Under the pieces are notes generated by a model. That model did no database searches. It worked only from the letters and a program-made list of their open reading frames with translations, and was not told where the DNA came from. Positions 6,388-13,937 of a stretch of 16,617 nucleotides of DNA are shown in pieces. This DNA is from Collinsella aerofaciens (lineage in GTDB: Bacteria; Actinomycetota; Coriobacteriia; Coriobacteriales; Coriobacteriaceae): assembly GCA_030841765.1 (NCBI GenBank), contig JAUUSS010000048.1:1-16617 (forward strand). Reading direction: 5' to 3'. The first letter of the stretch is position 1, and each line of letters begins with the position of its first letter. A program made the translations under genes and the position numbers.

Positions 6388-7995
6388 CTAGTGCCTAAAA
6401 TGCCTGGCCCCTGTGAAGACCATCGCAATACCATGCTCGTTGCAGGCCTGGACGCTCTCGTCGTCGCGCTTGGAGCCGCCGGGCTGGATGATGCAGGTCA
6501 CGCCGTGCGCGGCGAGCACGTCGACGTTGTCGCGGAACGGGAAGAACGCGTCGCTTGCACAGGCAAAGCCGCCCTTCTCCACGCCCTCGCGCTCGCAGAA
6601 GTCCTCGGCGCGCTCGCAGGCAAGCAGCGCAGAGTCAACGCGGTTGGGCTGACCCGGGCCCATGCCAATGCCGGCCTTACCCTTGGAAACCAGGATGGCG
6701 TTGGACTTGACGCCCTTGCAGACCTTCCAGGCAAACTCGAGCTCGGCCATCTCGGCGTCGGTGGGCTTGCGGTCGGTGGGGAACGTAAAGGTCGCAGGAT
6801 CCTCGGTCACGTGGTCGACCTCCTGCACCAGCATGCCGCCGTCGACGGAGCGCAGCTCCACCTGGGCGCCGTGGTCCACGCCGCCGGTGGCCAGCACGCG
6901 CAGGTTGGGGCGCTTGGCCATGCGCTCGAGCGCCTCGGCAGTGTAGCTCGGAGCGATGATAACCTCGACGAACTGCTTGTTCTGATCGGCAAAGTGCTCA
7001 ACCAGCTCATAGGGAACCTCGCGGTTGCAGGCGATGATGCCGCCGAAGGCGCTCTTGGGATCGCAGGCGAAGGCGCGGTCGTAGGCGGCCGTGATGTCCT
7101 CGGCCACGGCGGAGCCGCAGGGGTTCTGATGCTTGAGGATCACGCAGGCCGGCTCGTCGAACTCGCGGACTAGGTTCCAAGCGGCGTCGGCATCCAGATA
7201 GTTGTTGTAGCTGAGCGGCTTGCCCTGGATCTGCTCGGAGCCCACGAGCGGGAACTGCGAGCTCGCGGTATTCTCGCAGCCCTCGGCAAAGCGATAGACC
7301 GTGGCCTTCTGCTGAGGATTCTCGCCATAGCGCAGGTCGTCGACCTTCTCCAGCGAGATCTCGAGCTTGGCAGAGGTGTCCGCCACGTCGCTTGCGTGGG
7401 CGGCGAGCCAACGGGAGATAGCCGTGTCGTAGGCGGCGGTGGTCTGGTAGACCTTCACCTGCAGGCGACGACGGGTGGAAAGCGTGGTGCAGCCACCGGT
7501 CTCGCGCATCTCGGCCAGGACGGCATCATAGTCGGCCGGGTCGGAGATGACGGTAACGCTCGCGGCGTTCTTGGCGGCAGAGCGCAGCATGGAAGGACCG
7601 CCGATGTCGATGTGCTCGATGGCATCCGCGAAGGTGACCTCGGGGTTGGCGACGGTCTTCTCGAACTCGTACAGGTTGACGACGACCAGGTCGATCAGCT
7701 TAATGCCGTGCTGTGCCGCCTCCTGCATGTGCTGCTCGGAATCGCGGCGGGCCAGCAGCGCGCCGTGAACCTTGGGGTGCAGGGTCTTAACGCGGCCGTC
7801 CATCATCTCGGGATAGCCCGTGAACTCCTCGATGGGGGTTACGGGGACGCCCGCGTCCTCGATGGCACGAGCCGTGCCGCCCGTAGAGATGATCTCGACG
7901 CCAAAGTCATCGACCAGCGTCCGTGCGAAATCGACGACGCCCGTCTTATCGGTAACCGAAATCAACGCGCGTGCGATCTTCACATCAGATCCCAT
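6388..7995 (-). CDS. purH: Bifunctional AICAR formyltransferase / IMP cyclohydrolase PurH
   Basis: PurH catalyses the last two steps of de novo purine synthesis: formyl transfer from 10-formyl-tetrahydrofolate to AICAR, then ring closure to IMP. The 535-residue length is standard. The N-terminal cyclohydrolase (about 1-200) begins with ARALISVTDKTG and contains ISTGGTA and DGRVKTLHPKVHG. The transformylase half contains the catalytic Lys288-His289 pair in ILKHQNPCG, AFGGIIACN and the C-terminal end ARHFRH. The usual RYGENPHQ motif reads RYGENPQQ here, a His-to-Gln change outside the catalytic pair. AGGAGGA seven bases before the ATG at 7995 fixes the start. No other purine gene is adjacent. 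It is divergent from the GNAT gene and followed by an unusually structured 3' region. Confidence 0.97.
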   Translation of the reverse strand: MGSDVKIARALISVTDKTGVVDFARTLVDDFGVEIISTGGTARAIEDAGVPVTPIEEFTGYPEMMDGRVKTLHPKVHGALLARRDSEQHMQEAAQHGIKLIDLVVVNLYEFEKTVANPEVTFADAIEHIDIGGPSMLRSAAKNAASVTVISDPADYDAVLAEMRETGGCTTLSTRRRLQVKVYQTTAAYDTAISRWLAAHASDVADTSAKLEISLEKVDDLRYGENPQQKATVYRFAEGCENTASSQFPLVGSEQIQGKPLSYNNYLDADAAWNLVREFDEPACVILKHQNPCGSAVAEDITAAYDRAFACDPKSAFGGIIACNREVPYELVEHFADQNKQFVEVIIAPSYTAEALERMAKRPNLRVLATGGVDHGAQVELRSVDGGMLVQEVDHVTEDPATFTFPTDRKPTDAEMAELEFAWKVCKGVKSNAILVSKGKAGIGMGPGQPNRVDSALLACERAEDFCEREGVEKGGFACASDAFFPFRDNVDVLAAHGVTCIIQPGGSKRDDESVQACNEHGIAMVFTGARHFRH

Positions 7996-8069
7996 GCAGT
8001 CCTCCTGTCTGGTACGCCGCCGTGCTCTGTGAGTCGGTGATACGTCGATCTGCAGCGCTCGCGCAGCGG

Positions 8070-8091
8070 CATTGAAAATACTGATTCAATG
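8070..8091. promoter_or_regulatory. Inverted repeat in the purH/GNAT divergent region
   Basis: CATTGAA and TTCAATG are perfect 7-bp arms separated by 8 bp, about 75 bp upstream of purH. The size and symmetry suit a dimeric repressor site. No recognised consensus matches, and no clear -10 element is seen nearby. Confidence 0.35.
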
Positions 8092-8093
8092 TA

Positions 8094-8111
8094 GCGCATC
8101 GAGCGCATCGA
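8094..8111. repeat. Tandem 9-bp repeat upstream of purH
   Basis: GCGCATCGA occurs twice head to tail, directly beside the inverted repeat at 8070-8091. It may be chance or part of a regulatory region. Confidence 0.4.
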
Positions 8112-8272
8112 TGCACCCCGCAACGGGCGCATATGCAGAAAAAGTTTGCGAGCGGAGGGGATGGGCACGGCACCGGGCACGGTGAGTTCATGGAACACAG
8201 GGGCACCATAATTAGATGCCAATAGCGTGGTAGAACTGTGCTCGATATGCATCCGCAAAAGAAAGAGGCACC

Positions 8273-8914
8273 ATGGTCTCGCGGGTTCTCTACCGACCGT
8301 TTGATACCGAAGACTTCGACGCCATCGCGTTGATTCTGCAGCAGCTTTGGCATAACAATTCGGATAACGATGAGTACAACCGCCTCGAGGCCGCATGCGA
8401 CCTCGCCTATTGCCTTTCGTCTTCGACGTTTTCGCAGGTTGCCGTAATCGACGGCCATGCACGCGGCATTGCGCTTGCACGCGCAGGACAGAGCTCCGGC
8501 GCCACCGTTAAGGAACATTGGATGGATACCGAACGCGCGCTGCTATCGCAGATGCGTGAGCTGGAGCCCGATGCCTGCGCCGAGTATCTCTCGTTTGTGC
8601 GCGCAACCATCCGGACCAACAACCGCCTGCTCGAGAGCAGCCCGTTGCCGCACGACAACGAGGTCACGCTGCTTGCCGTGGATCGCGATGTCCATGGCCT
8701 GGGCGTTGGCACGGTTCTGCTCGATGCCGCGGTCTCACACCTATCCTCGCTTGGAGCGACGAGGGCGCACCTGTACACCGACTCCAACTGCTCGTGGAAG
8801 TTCTACGAGCTGCACGGCTTTAAGCGCACGGCCACGCACCGCGCCAACCGCGAAGAGCGTCGCCACGACATGCCGCGCGAAAGCTTCCTCTACGAACTCG
8901 ATCTAACAGCCTAA
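8273..8914 (+). CDS. GNAT-family N-acetyltransferase
   Basis: This 213-residue protein has the acetyl-CoA-binding core of the GNAT fold in its C-terminal half. The strand VTLLAVDRD is followed by HGLGVGTVLLDAAV, where Gly142, Gly144 and Gly146 form the pyrophosphate-binding loop; the usual first Arg/Gln is a His here. A later strand, RAHLYTD, and the segment SWKFYELHGFKR are typical of motif B. The first 125 residues include a longer helical insert than in minimal GNATs. AGAGG five bases before the ATG supports this start. It is a single gene, divergent from purH. The substrate (antibiotic, polyamine, protein N-terminus or small metabolite) cannot be read from sequence. Confidence 0.85.
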   Translation: MVSRVLYRPFDTEDFDAIALILQQLWHNNSDNDEYNRLEAACDLAYCLSSSTFSQVAVIDGHARGIALARAGQSSGATVKEHWMDTERALLSQMRELEPDACAEYLSFVRATIRTNNRLLESSPLPHDNEVTLLAVDRDVHGLGVGTVLLDAAVSHLSSLGATRAHLYTDSNCSWKFYELHGFKRTATHRANREERRHDMPRESFLYELDLTA

Positions 8915-8930
8915 ACCCAGCAGCCATACC

Positions 8931-8975
8931 TAGTCATTTAGGGATGTTCCCAGTGATTAGTCGTTGGGGACAGCC
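8931..8975 (+). repeat. Interspersed repeat, copy A
   Basis: It contains AGTCATT-TAGGGATGTTC followed 27 bp later by AGTCGTTGGGGACA. Copy B at 11119-11163 has the same two half-units at the same spacing in the same orientation, with about three quarters identity. It lies between the GNAT gene and the DUF2207 terminator. The family is not identified. Confidence 0.6.
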
Positions 8976-8996
8976 TTCGTAGGTAGCGCATGAAAA

Positions 8997-9038
8997 TGGG
9001 ATGGATCCGTCGGCAGTCGCCGGAGAAGATCCATCCCA
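8997..9038 (-). terminator. Terminator of the DUF2207 gene
   Basis: TGGGATGGATC (8997-9007) and GATCCATCCCA (9028-9038) form a perfect 11-bp stem, with further GC pairing possible inside. On the minus strand it is followed by TTTTC, and it lies 15 bp beyond the stop codon of the gene ending at 9053. Confidence 0.75.
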
Positions 9039-9052
9039 AAAATCAGAGCGCG

Positions 9053-10996
9053 CTAGAACGTTCCGCCGCCGCCTCCGCCGACGCCGCCACCACCGCCGCC
9101 AGAGAAGCCGCCGCCGCTGCCGCCGCTCGAGCTATCGGAGCTCGAAGCCAGCTCGCGGATGGTCTCGTGATACACATCGTTGAACGAATCGAGCGGAGAC
9201 TCGTTGCCGTAGTGATGGTAATACCACCAGTAGCAGGGGTAGTTGTCGTAGAAATCGTCGCTGTTGCGCAGGTCCGCAGGCACGGCCTCGGCCAGCTGTC
9301 GCAGCACTTCTTTCGAAACGCCCAGGGCAACGCCCATCACCAGCAGCTTGTTCCACAGCACCAAATCGCCCGGGACGGCTTCCTTTAGGCGTGTGAAATC
9401 CTCGAGCCAATGCTTGAGCGCCTTGCAGCGAGCCGCCACCTCGGCGCCCTCCGGCGTAAAGCGGCGGAACGTAAGGCCCACGCCGATACCCACCAGCACA
9501 ATCGGCACCGAGATAACCGCGGCGGTAATGTTCGCCTGTGCGCCATCGGTAAAGAAGATGGATCCCACGGGAACAAAGGCAATCAGGATACCAAGAACCA
9601 GGCAAAACACCATTGCAACAATGCCGTCTGAGGCAACGTACTCGCTATCGGCCAGCTTGCCCTTAACGGTGTTCTGATAGTCCTCGAGCTTGTCGCCCAC
9701 GGGTGTAGCGTGCTGCTTGACGTAGTGCTGCAGCTCGTCGAACGTGCGCGAGCGATCGCCGTTCTCGTCAGGCTTAGTACTGGCAAAGAAGACCTTGAGC
9801 ACCATGTGGTCAATGCCCTTGGCCGACTTCCAGCCCGCATCACTCACCGTCACGCGATACGTCTGCTCTTCTTTTTCACGCCCCAACAGACCCTTCTTGG
9901 CCTTGGTCACGGTCGCCTGCTCCAGCTTGATCACACGGTCGTCAGTGAGCTTCATGAGCGTGGCGATATATGCCTGATCGGGCACCTCGTTCCAGCTCAT
10001 GAGGGCCGAAAGCACGGCGGGATGGTCGGCCGAAGGCACATCGCGGAAATATTCGTCCTGGAAAAGCGGCTTGGGCTTGCGCTTGCGCAGCTTGAGCATA
10101 ACGATTGTGCCGGTAAAGGCCACCGCCGCAACAACACTTAGCACGGCAAGTGCATTGGCAATCATGCGAGCGTGAGCGCGGCGGGCGTTAGCTTCGTCGG
10201 CCCATTCCTTCTCTTCGCTCAGGATCGTTGACATGCGCTCTTCGCCCGAAGCGGCAAGCTGCGGCACCCAGTCGCTAGGGAAGGCGATGCGTGCCTCGGC
10301 GAATTCGCCCTGGTGCACGCAGGGAATGGTATAGGTGACCATGGGCTCGTCCTCATCGAGCGACACGTCGCCCGTCAGCGGACCATGGCCCCATGCGCGG
10401 AAGTTATCGCCCTTGACGGCCGCCGTCCCGGCAGCGGCATTCGCGAAGCACACTTCCATCTCGACGTCATCGGAATCCGCAGACCAGCCGTCACCTACGA
10501 ACTTCCAGTAGAGCTCGGCGGTATCGGCCCAGTTCATAACCGCACCGGTCATGGTGTAGCTCACGTAGTAGATTGCGCTGTCGCCGCTCTCGTGAGGGCT
10601 GAACACCTTAATCCTTACGCCGTCACCGGTCTGCTCGACCGTGTAGACGCCAGAGTCGCCCTTGTTCGCGCTATCGACTTTGTTAAACGCGGTGTCCTCT
10701 TCCTCGACACTCAGCACGTCGACGCCCGCCGTGCCGCCCTGCTGGTTGGAGCCCGTATTGATCTCCCAAAACACGCCGTTGATGTCGTCGTCGAAATCAA
10801 ACTGGCGTCCCTCGACAACGGTCAGCGATCCATCGGCCTCGACCGTGGCACTGATATAGGTCTGGGTCATGGAGTAGCCGTCGGCGTGCGCGGCGACAGG
10901 CAGCAGCAACAACGCAAGCGCGACGAGCACGCAGACGGAAGCGAATCGCGCAAACAGGTGGCGCTGCCGGCTGACTTTGGCGGCGAGGGTGTTCAT
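9053..10996 (-). CDS. DUF2207-family membrane protein with poly-glycine tail
   Basis: This 647-residue protein probably belongs to the DUF2207 family of predicted membrane proteins, whose function is unknown. A Sec signal peptide ends at about Ala38 (VAAHA before DGYS). An exported, beta-rich domain spans about 39-275. A first membrane helix (about 280-301) is followed by a basic stretch RKRKPKP and a cytoplasmic winged-helix-like segment. Two further helices lie at 458-482 and 488-510. A second cytoplasmic part contains an aromatic cluster (YPCYWWYYHHYG, 586-597), and the protein ends in Ser/Gly repeats with 17 glycines among the last 23 residues. I chose the ATG at 10996 because AAAGGA precedes it and a signal peptide follows; the open frame itself reaches 11065. 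It is a single gene with its own terminator, between two copies of an interspersed repeat. Confidence 0.85.
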   Translation of the reverse strand: MNTLAAKVSRQRHLFARFASVCVLVALALLLLPVAAHADGYSMTQTYISATVEADGSLTVVEGRQFDFDDDINGVFWEINTGSNQQGGTAGVDVLSVEEEDTAFNKVDSANKGDSGVYTVEQTGDGVRIKVFSPHESGDSAIYYVSYTMTGAVMNWADTAELYWKFVGDGWSADSDDVEMEVCFANAAAGTAAVKGDNFRAWGHGPLTGDVSLDEDEPMVTYTIPCVHQGEFAEARIAFPSDWVPQLAASGEERMSTILSEEKEWADEANARRAHARMIANALAVLSVVAAVAFTGTIVMLKLRKRKPKPLFQDEYFRDVPSADHPAVLSALMSWNEVPDQAYIATLMKLTDDRVIKLEQATVTKAKKGLLGREKEEQTYRVTVSDAGWKSAKGIDHMVLKVFFASTKPDENGDRSRTFDELQHYVKQHATPVGDKLEDYQNTVKGKLADSEYVASDGIVAMVFCLVLGILIAFVPVGSIFFTDGAQANITAAVISVPIVLVGIGVGLTFRRFTPEGAEVAARCKALKHWLEDFTRLKEAVPGDLVLWNKLLVMGVALGVSKEVLRQLAEAVPADLRNSDDFYDNYPCYWWYYHHYGNESPLDSFNDVYHETIRELASSSDSSSGGSGGGFSGGGGGGVGGGGGGTF

Positions 10997-11118
10997 AGGC
11001 ACATCCTTTGTCTGTAAAACCAACAGCGCCATTGTCCCACGTTTGCGGGTACGCATGACGAACATCTAGGCGACCGGAGCGCCAAACGGGATGAAAGTCA
11101 CACCCGCACCCCAACAGC

Positions 11119-11163
11119 CAGTCATTGGGGACGTTCTTAAATGACCAGTCATTAGGGACACCC
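11119..11163 (+). repeat. Interspersed repeat, copy B
   Basis: It contains AGTCATTGGGGACGTTC and, 27 bp later, AGTCATTAGGGACA. The centre also holds the inverted repeat AATGAC/GTCATT. It matches copy A at 8931-8975 in order, spacing and direction, so the pair brackets the DUF2207 gene. Confidence 0.6.
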
Positions 11164-11280
11164 TTGGCATGGCCTGCGCCAGCAATAGATACCACTTCAC
11201 AGCTCCGTCACAGGTGTAGCGGCTTTGTGTGGGCGCGGCATGCGCTGACTGAGCCGCCAGCCGAGGGGCATAAAGTAGTT

Positions 11281-11314
11281 GAGCGAAAACGGTTTGCCCC
11301 TTTGCCGTTCGCTC
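11281..11314. other. Hairpin upstream of gluQ
   Basis: GAGCGAA-aa-CGG pairs with CCGTTCGCTC with a small bulge, around a pyrimidine-rich loop. With the stronger hairpin 25 bp further on, it could be the 5' part of a short transcript or leader. Confidence 0.35.
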
Positions 11315-11339
11315 GAGGATCATGTCCCCCTTTTCCGCG

Positions 11340-11375
11340 GAAACCCCGGCAGTTGCGAAGAGCTGCCGGGGTTTC
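11340..11375. terminator. Strong 13-bp hairpin, probable terminator
   Basis: GAAACCCCGGCAG and CTGCCGGGGTTTC pair perfectly over 13 bp with a 10-nt loop. Both strands end in TTTC, so direction is uncertain. No gene immediately upstream on either strand explains it. It could end a small plus-strand RNA from about 11280, or insulate gluQ from upstream transcription. Confidence 0.5.
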
Positions 11376-11498
11376 TGTCGTTTGTGAGGCTAAGTCGGTA
11401 CGCAGCGATCGAGACCTTGAGCCGCAAACCCACCGTGCGCAATGCGCACCGCCGCCAACTTGTGAGCGCGGCAACGCCTTCCCTGCCAAGCCCCGCGC

Positions 11499-11504
11499 TA
11501 TACT
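11499..11504 (+). promoter_or_regulatory. -10 element of gluQ, leaderless spacing
   Basis: TATACT ends 7 nt before the ATG at 11512, so transcription would begin at or next to the start codon. No ribosome-binding site lies in between. This arrangement is common for leaderless actinobacterial genes. No clear -35 is seen. Confidence 0.6.
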
Positions 11505-11511
11505 CATCCGC

Positions 11512-12513
11512 ATGGATATCAAAACACGCAACATAGCAACGCCCGCCGCGGACGCACCAGCAACGGCAGTGCCCACCCCCGTCGTGGGCCGCTTTGCCCC
11601 GTCGCCCTCGGGCCGCATGCACTTGGGCAACGTGTTCAGCTGCCTGTGCGCATGGCTTTCGGCCCGCAGCCAGGGCGGCAGCATCGTGTTGCGTATCGAG
11701 GACCTGGACGATCGCTGCAAGCGCCCGGAACTTGCCGCTCAACTGATTGACGATCTGACCTGGCTGGGGCTCGAGTGGGACGAAGGCCCCTACTACCAGC
11801 ACGATCGCCTGGATCTGTACGAGGACGCCCTGCGCCAGCTGCAAGACGCCGGCCTCACCTATCCCTGTTTTTGCACGCGTGCCGAACTCCACGCCGCGAG
11901 CGCGCCGCACGCCAGCGACGGCACGCCCATCTACCGCGGCGCCTGCAGAGGTCTTTCTGCTGATGAAATCACCCGCCGCAGTGCCCTGCGTGCTCCGGCC
12001 ACGCGCCTGCGCGTGCCCACCGTCGACGACCTCGCCAGCGACGTGATCGAATTCGTGGACCGCACGTACGGAGCCCAATGCGAAGCACTCGCCACCGAGT
12101 GCGGTGACTTTTTGGTGCGCCGCAGCGACGGCGTGTTTGCCTATCAGCTGGCCGTGGTGGTCGACGACGCTGCCATGGGCGTCACCGAGATCGTACGCGG
12201 ATGCGACCTGCTTGGTTCCACGCCGCGCCAGATCTATCTGCAACATCTGCTGGGACTGCCCACGCCGCACTACGCGCACATTCCGCTGCTCATGTCACCG
12301 GACGGCCGCCGCCTTTCCAAGCGCGATCGCGATCTGGACCTGGGCGAGCTCCGCACCCGCTTTGGCACACCCGAGGCACTGTTGGGATGGCTCGCCGGGC
12401 AAACAGGCATCGCGCCGGACACCACGCCGCGTACCGCCGAGCAGCTGGTCGAGCACTTTAGCTGGGACGTCATCCGCGCGCATCGGGAGAACATCACTGT
12501 AACGGTCGAGTAG
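11512..12513 (+). CDS. gluQ: Glutamyl-Q tRNA(Asp) synthetase
   Basis: GluQ (YadB) is a shortened glutamyl-tRNA synthetase paralogue that lacks the anticodon-binding domain. It attaches glutamate to the queuosine base in the anticodon of tRNA-Asp. The 333-residue product matches the truncated size. The first class I signature is PSGRMHLGN (His37-Leu-Gly-Asn40), and the second is RRLSKRDRDL (Lys270). A zinc-type cluster is visible as Cys119-x-Cys121 with Tyr141 and Cys145, as in the E. coli protein. Pocket residues in RIEDLDDR and DGVFAYQLAVVVDD are conserved. I chose the ATG at 11512 because the frame upstream, open to 11125, carries no family similarity and a -10 element sits 7 nt before this ATG. 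A roughly 20-residue Ala/Pro-rich leader precedes the catalytic core. It converges on the metallophosphoesterase with a 15-bp gap. Confidence 0.93.
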   Translation: MDIKTRNIATPAADAPATAVPTPVVGRFAPSPSGRMHLGNVFSCLCAWLSARSQGGSIVLRIEDLDDRCKRPELAAQLIDDLTWLGLEWDEGPYYQHDRLDLYEDALRQLQDAGLTYPCFCTRAELHAASAPHASDGTPIYRGACRGLSADEITRRSALRAPATRLRVPTVDDLASDVIEFVDRTYGAQCEALATECGDFLVRRSDGVFAYQLAVVVDDAAMGVTEIVRGCDLLGSTPRQIYLQHLLGLPTPHYAHIPLLMSPDGRRLSKRDRDLDLGELRTRFGTPEALLGWLAGQTGIAPDTTPRTAEQLVEHFSWDVIRAHRENITVTVE

Positions 12514-12528
12514 CCAGCCACCCCGCCT

Positions 12529-13254
12529 CTACGCAACATCCCAGGGCTGGAGTTCGTCGCCCAAGCGAACGATGCAGTCGTAGAGCACGGTGTGACGCTC
12601 GGCCGGGTTGGTATCCCGATGAAAATGCCCGTAGTACCAGCGCTTGTAGTCCAAGCGGTCTTCCAGCTCATCGAAAAATGCCGTAAGCCGATCAACGGAG
12701 GGGCAATTCCAGCCGGACGCTGGATAAAGCGTGGACGAAAGCATGCGCGTAGAGCAGGTGTGAGTGATCACGTAGTCGACCGTCCAGCCCACGCTGTCGA
12801 GCTTTGCCCGCGCCTCCTCAAAGTTGCGCTCGTCCGGCAGCTCCTGCGGCCACCAGCTGGAATACGGAATGCGGTATTCCTTGTCCACGCTCGTGGCGCC
12901 GCCCATGGTAAAGACCGTTGAGCCGTCGAGCTCAAAAACCTCGCCGCGCGTCAGGCGCCGTATGGGCGAGGTGTCCGACAGGCGCTGCGTCAGCCCACCG
13001 TGCCACAACTCCATGGGGCGTTCCGCCCAGTGATCGAAACGCTCGTGGTTGCCGTCGACAAACAGCACGGTGTAGGGGCGCGACTCCAGCCAAGCAATAT
13101 CGGCACATTCCTCGGTAGAAAAGTCCCAGGGAAAGCCAAAGTCGCCCGCGATGATGAGATAGTCGTCGCTCGCCAGGCTATCCCCAAGCTCCCAATCGCG
13201 GAGCTTTTGCATGTCAGCGCCGCCATGAATATCGCCTGTTACATAGACCGTCAT
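12529..13254 (-). CDS. Calcineurin-like metallophosphoesterase
   Basis: This 241-residue cytoplasmic enzyme has the full set of two-metal phosphoesterase motifs: VTGDIHG (Asp8, His10), AGDFGFPWD (Asp38), DGNHE (Asn69, His70), THTC (His165) and YGHFH (His210, His212). It should therefore hydrolyse a phosphomonoester or phosphodiester. The chain is compact, with a Trp-rich segment (YSSWWPQELP) between the GNHE and THTC motifs. The ATG at 13254 is chosen because VYVTGDIHG follows directly. AGGGAAG upstream is rather far, and the frame is open 12 codons further to 13290. No signal peptide is seen. Neighbours give no clue to the substrate. Small phosphoesterases of this kind are often found in phage and accessory DNA too, but the base composition here matches the chromosome. 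Confidence 0.88.
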   Translation of the reverse strand: MTVYVTGDIHGGADMQKLRDWELGDSLASDDYLIIAGDFGFPWDFSTEECADIAWLESRPYTVLFVDGNHERFDHWAERPMELWHGGLTQRLSDTSPIRRLTRGEVFELDGSTVFTMGGATSVDKEYRIPYSSWWPQELPDERNFEEARAKLDSVGWTVDYVITHTCSTRMLSSTLYPASGWNCPSVDRLTAFFDELEDRLDYKRWYYGHFHRDTNPAERHTVLYDCIVRLGDELQPWDVA

Positions 13255-13339
13255 CGGATTACCACTTCCCTGTAAGTCGCTAGCCCACATTCTGCACGAT
13301 CACTAAGTCAACCGTTCCAGCCCTTCCATCCTTTGGGAC

Positions 13340-13579
13340 CTACCCCTCGCTCTTCCATCCAAACGGGTCAAACACCCAAAAGATCAGATCGAGCACGCCG
13401 CCGGTCATCGTGGCGCCGGCAAGAGCCATGCAAACATGCAGAAAGCTGGCACTTCGGAGCACGTCGAACGGCCCCAGAACAGCCAACAGCGCGACCGCTG
13501 CGCCGGCTACGCACAGCGCGAGGCACGGCCCCGCGTCCTTAACGCACTTCTTTGCGAGATGCTTTGCGTTGTCACTCAT
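13340..13579 (-). CDS. Small two-helix membrane protein, unknown function
   Basis: This 79-residue protein has a short basic N-terminus (MSDNAKHLAKK), two hydrophobic helices (about 17-37 and 46-70) and a short tail ending FDPFGWKSEG. Two glycine/alanine-rich helices of this kind suggest an inner-membrane protein that may associate with itself or a partner. AAGGAG lies about ten bases before the ATG at 13579. The frame is open to 13729, but the upstream residues look like non-coding sequence. It is on the same strand as the metallophosphoesterase, 85 bp upstream of it, and could share a transcript. I do not recognise the family. Confidence 0.6.
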   Translation of the reverse strand: MSDNAKHLAKKCVKDAGPCLALCVAGAAVALLAVLGPFDVLRSASFLHVCMALAGATMTGGVLDLIFWVFDPFGWKSEG

Positions 13580-13791
13580 CGGTATCGAACTCCTTAGAGG
13601 GTCGTTGTTCAGACGCATGCCGCCGCGGCAGAGCGGGGCGGCAGGGTAAGTGTCACATGCTGTGCGGACATCAATGGAGAAACCGCCTGCTCGACCAACC
13701 TTTGACGCCGTTTTGCACCGGCACCACATCCCCCGCTATCGAGGTCTAATACTTTTCCCACCGCCACCCAAAAACTCATCCAACGTTAATC
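13580..13791. other. Divergent intergenic region
   Basis: The gap between the small membrane protein and the DUF4342-type gene is 358 bp in total. This left part holds only the ribosome-binding site of the small gene and no convincing promoter, repeat or RNA. The right part carries the promoter at 13792-13819. Confidence 0.5.
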
Positions 13792-13819
13792 TTGGCTCAA
13801 GAATCGCTTAATCTATAAC
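13792..13819 (+). promoter_or_regulatory. Promoter of the DUF4342/two-component operon
   Basis: TTGGCT (13792-13797) and TATAAC (13814-13819) are separated by 16 bp, the best sigma-70-type pair in the window. The leader would be about 110 nt. A second -10-like TATAGA at 13826 lacks a -35. Confidence 0.55.
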
Positions 13820-13937
13820 CTGCACTATAGAGTTCGACCAAGGGCGGGGCGGCGCCGCGCAACGCAGACCGCCGAACGCAACGCTCGCGCCCGGGCAAAT
13901 CGTCCGGCGTCGCGCCCATCGAACGAAAGGACAGGTC

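Larger units (their letters stand above)
11164..11498. other. Intergenic region without a gene
   Basis: Between repeat B and the gluQ promoter I see no supported coding region or known RNA. It holds two hairpins (11281-11314 and 11340-11375) and a small GTGCGC/GCGCAC palindrome at 11435-11449. The gluQ reading frame stays open through it, but the residues do not resemble the family. Confidence 0.6.

Noticed and set aside
6337..7173. Plus-strand open frame opposite purH
   Set aside because: Antisense to conserved PurH sequence; Leu/Gly/Ala-rich low-complexity composition.
7980..8518. Minus-strand open frames upstream of purH
   Set aside because: They run through the divergent promoter region and the antisense of the GNAT gene; no ribosome-binding site or recognisable fold.
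11082..11092. CCAAACGGGAT, resembling half of the hip operator, upstream of the DUF2207 gene
   Set aside because: Only part of the palindrome is present and the left arm is absent; a similar chance match lies near 13360 inside a coding region.
11125..11511. N-terminal extension of GluQ
   Set aside because: The frame is open, but it crosses two hairpins and a repeat, lacks family similarity, and a -10 lies right before the ATG at 11512.
11320..12279. Long minus-strand open frame opposite gluQ
   Set aside because: Antisense shadow caused by high G+C; gluQ itself has both synthetase signatures.
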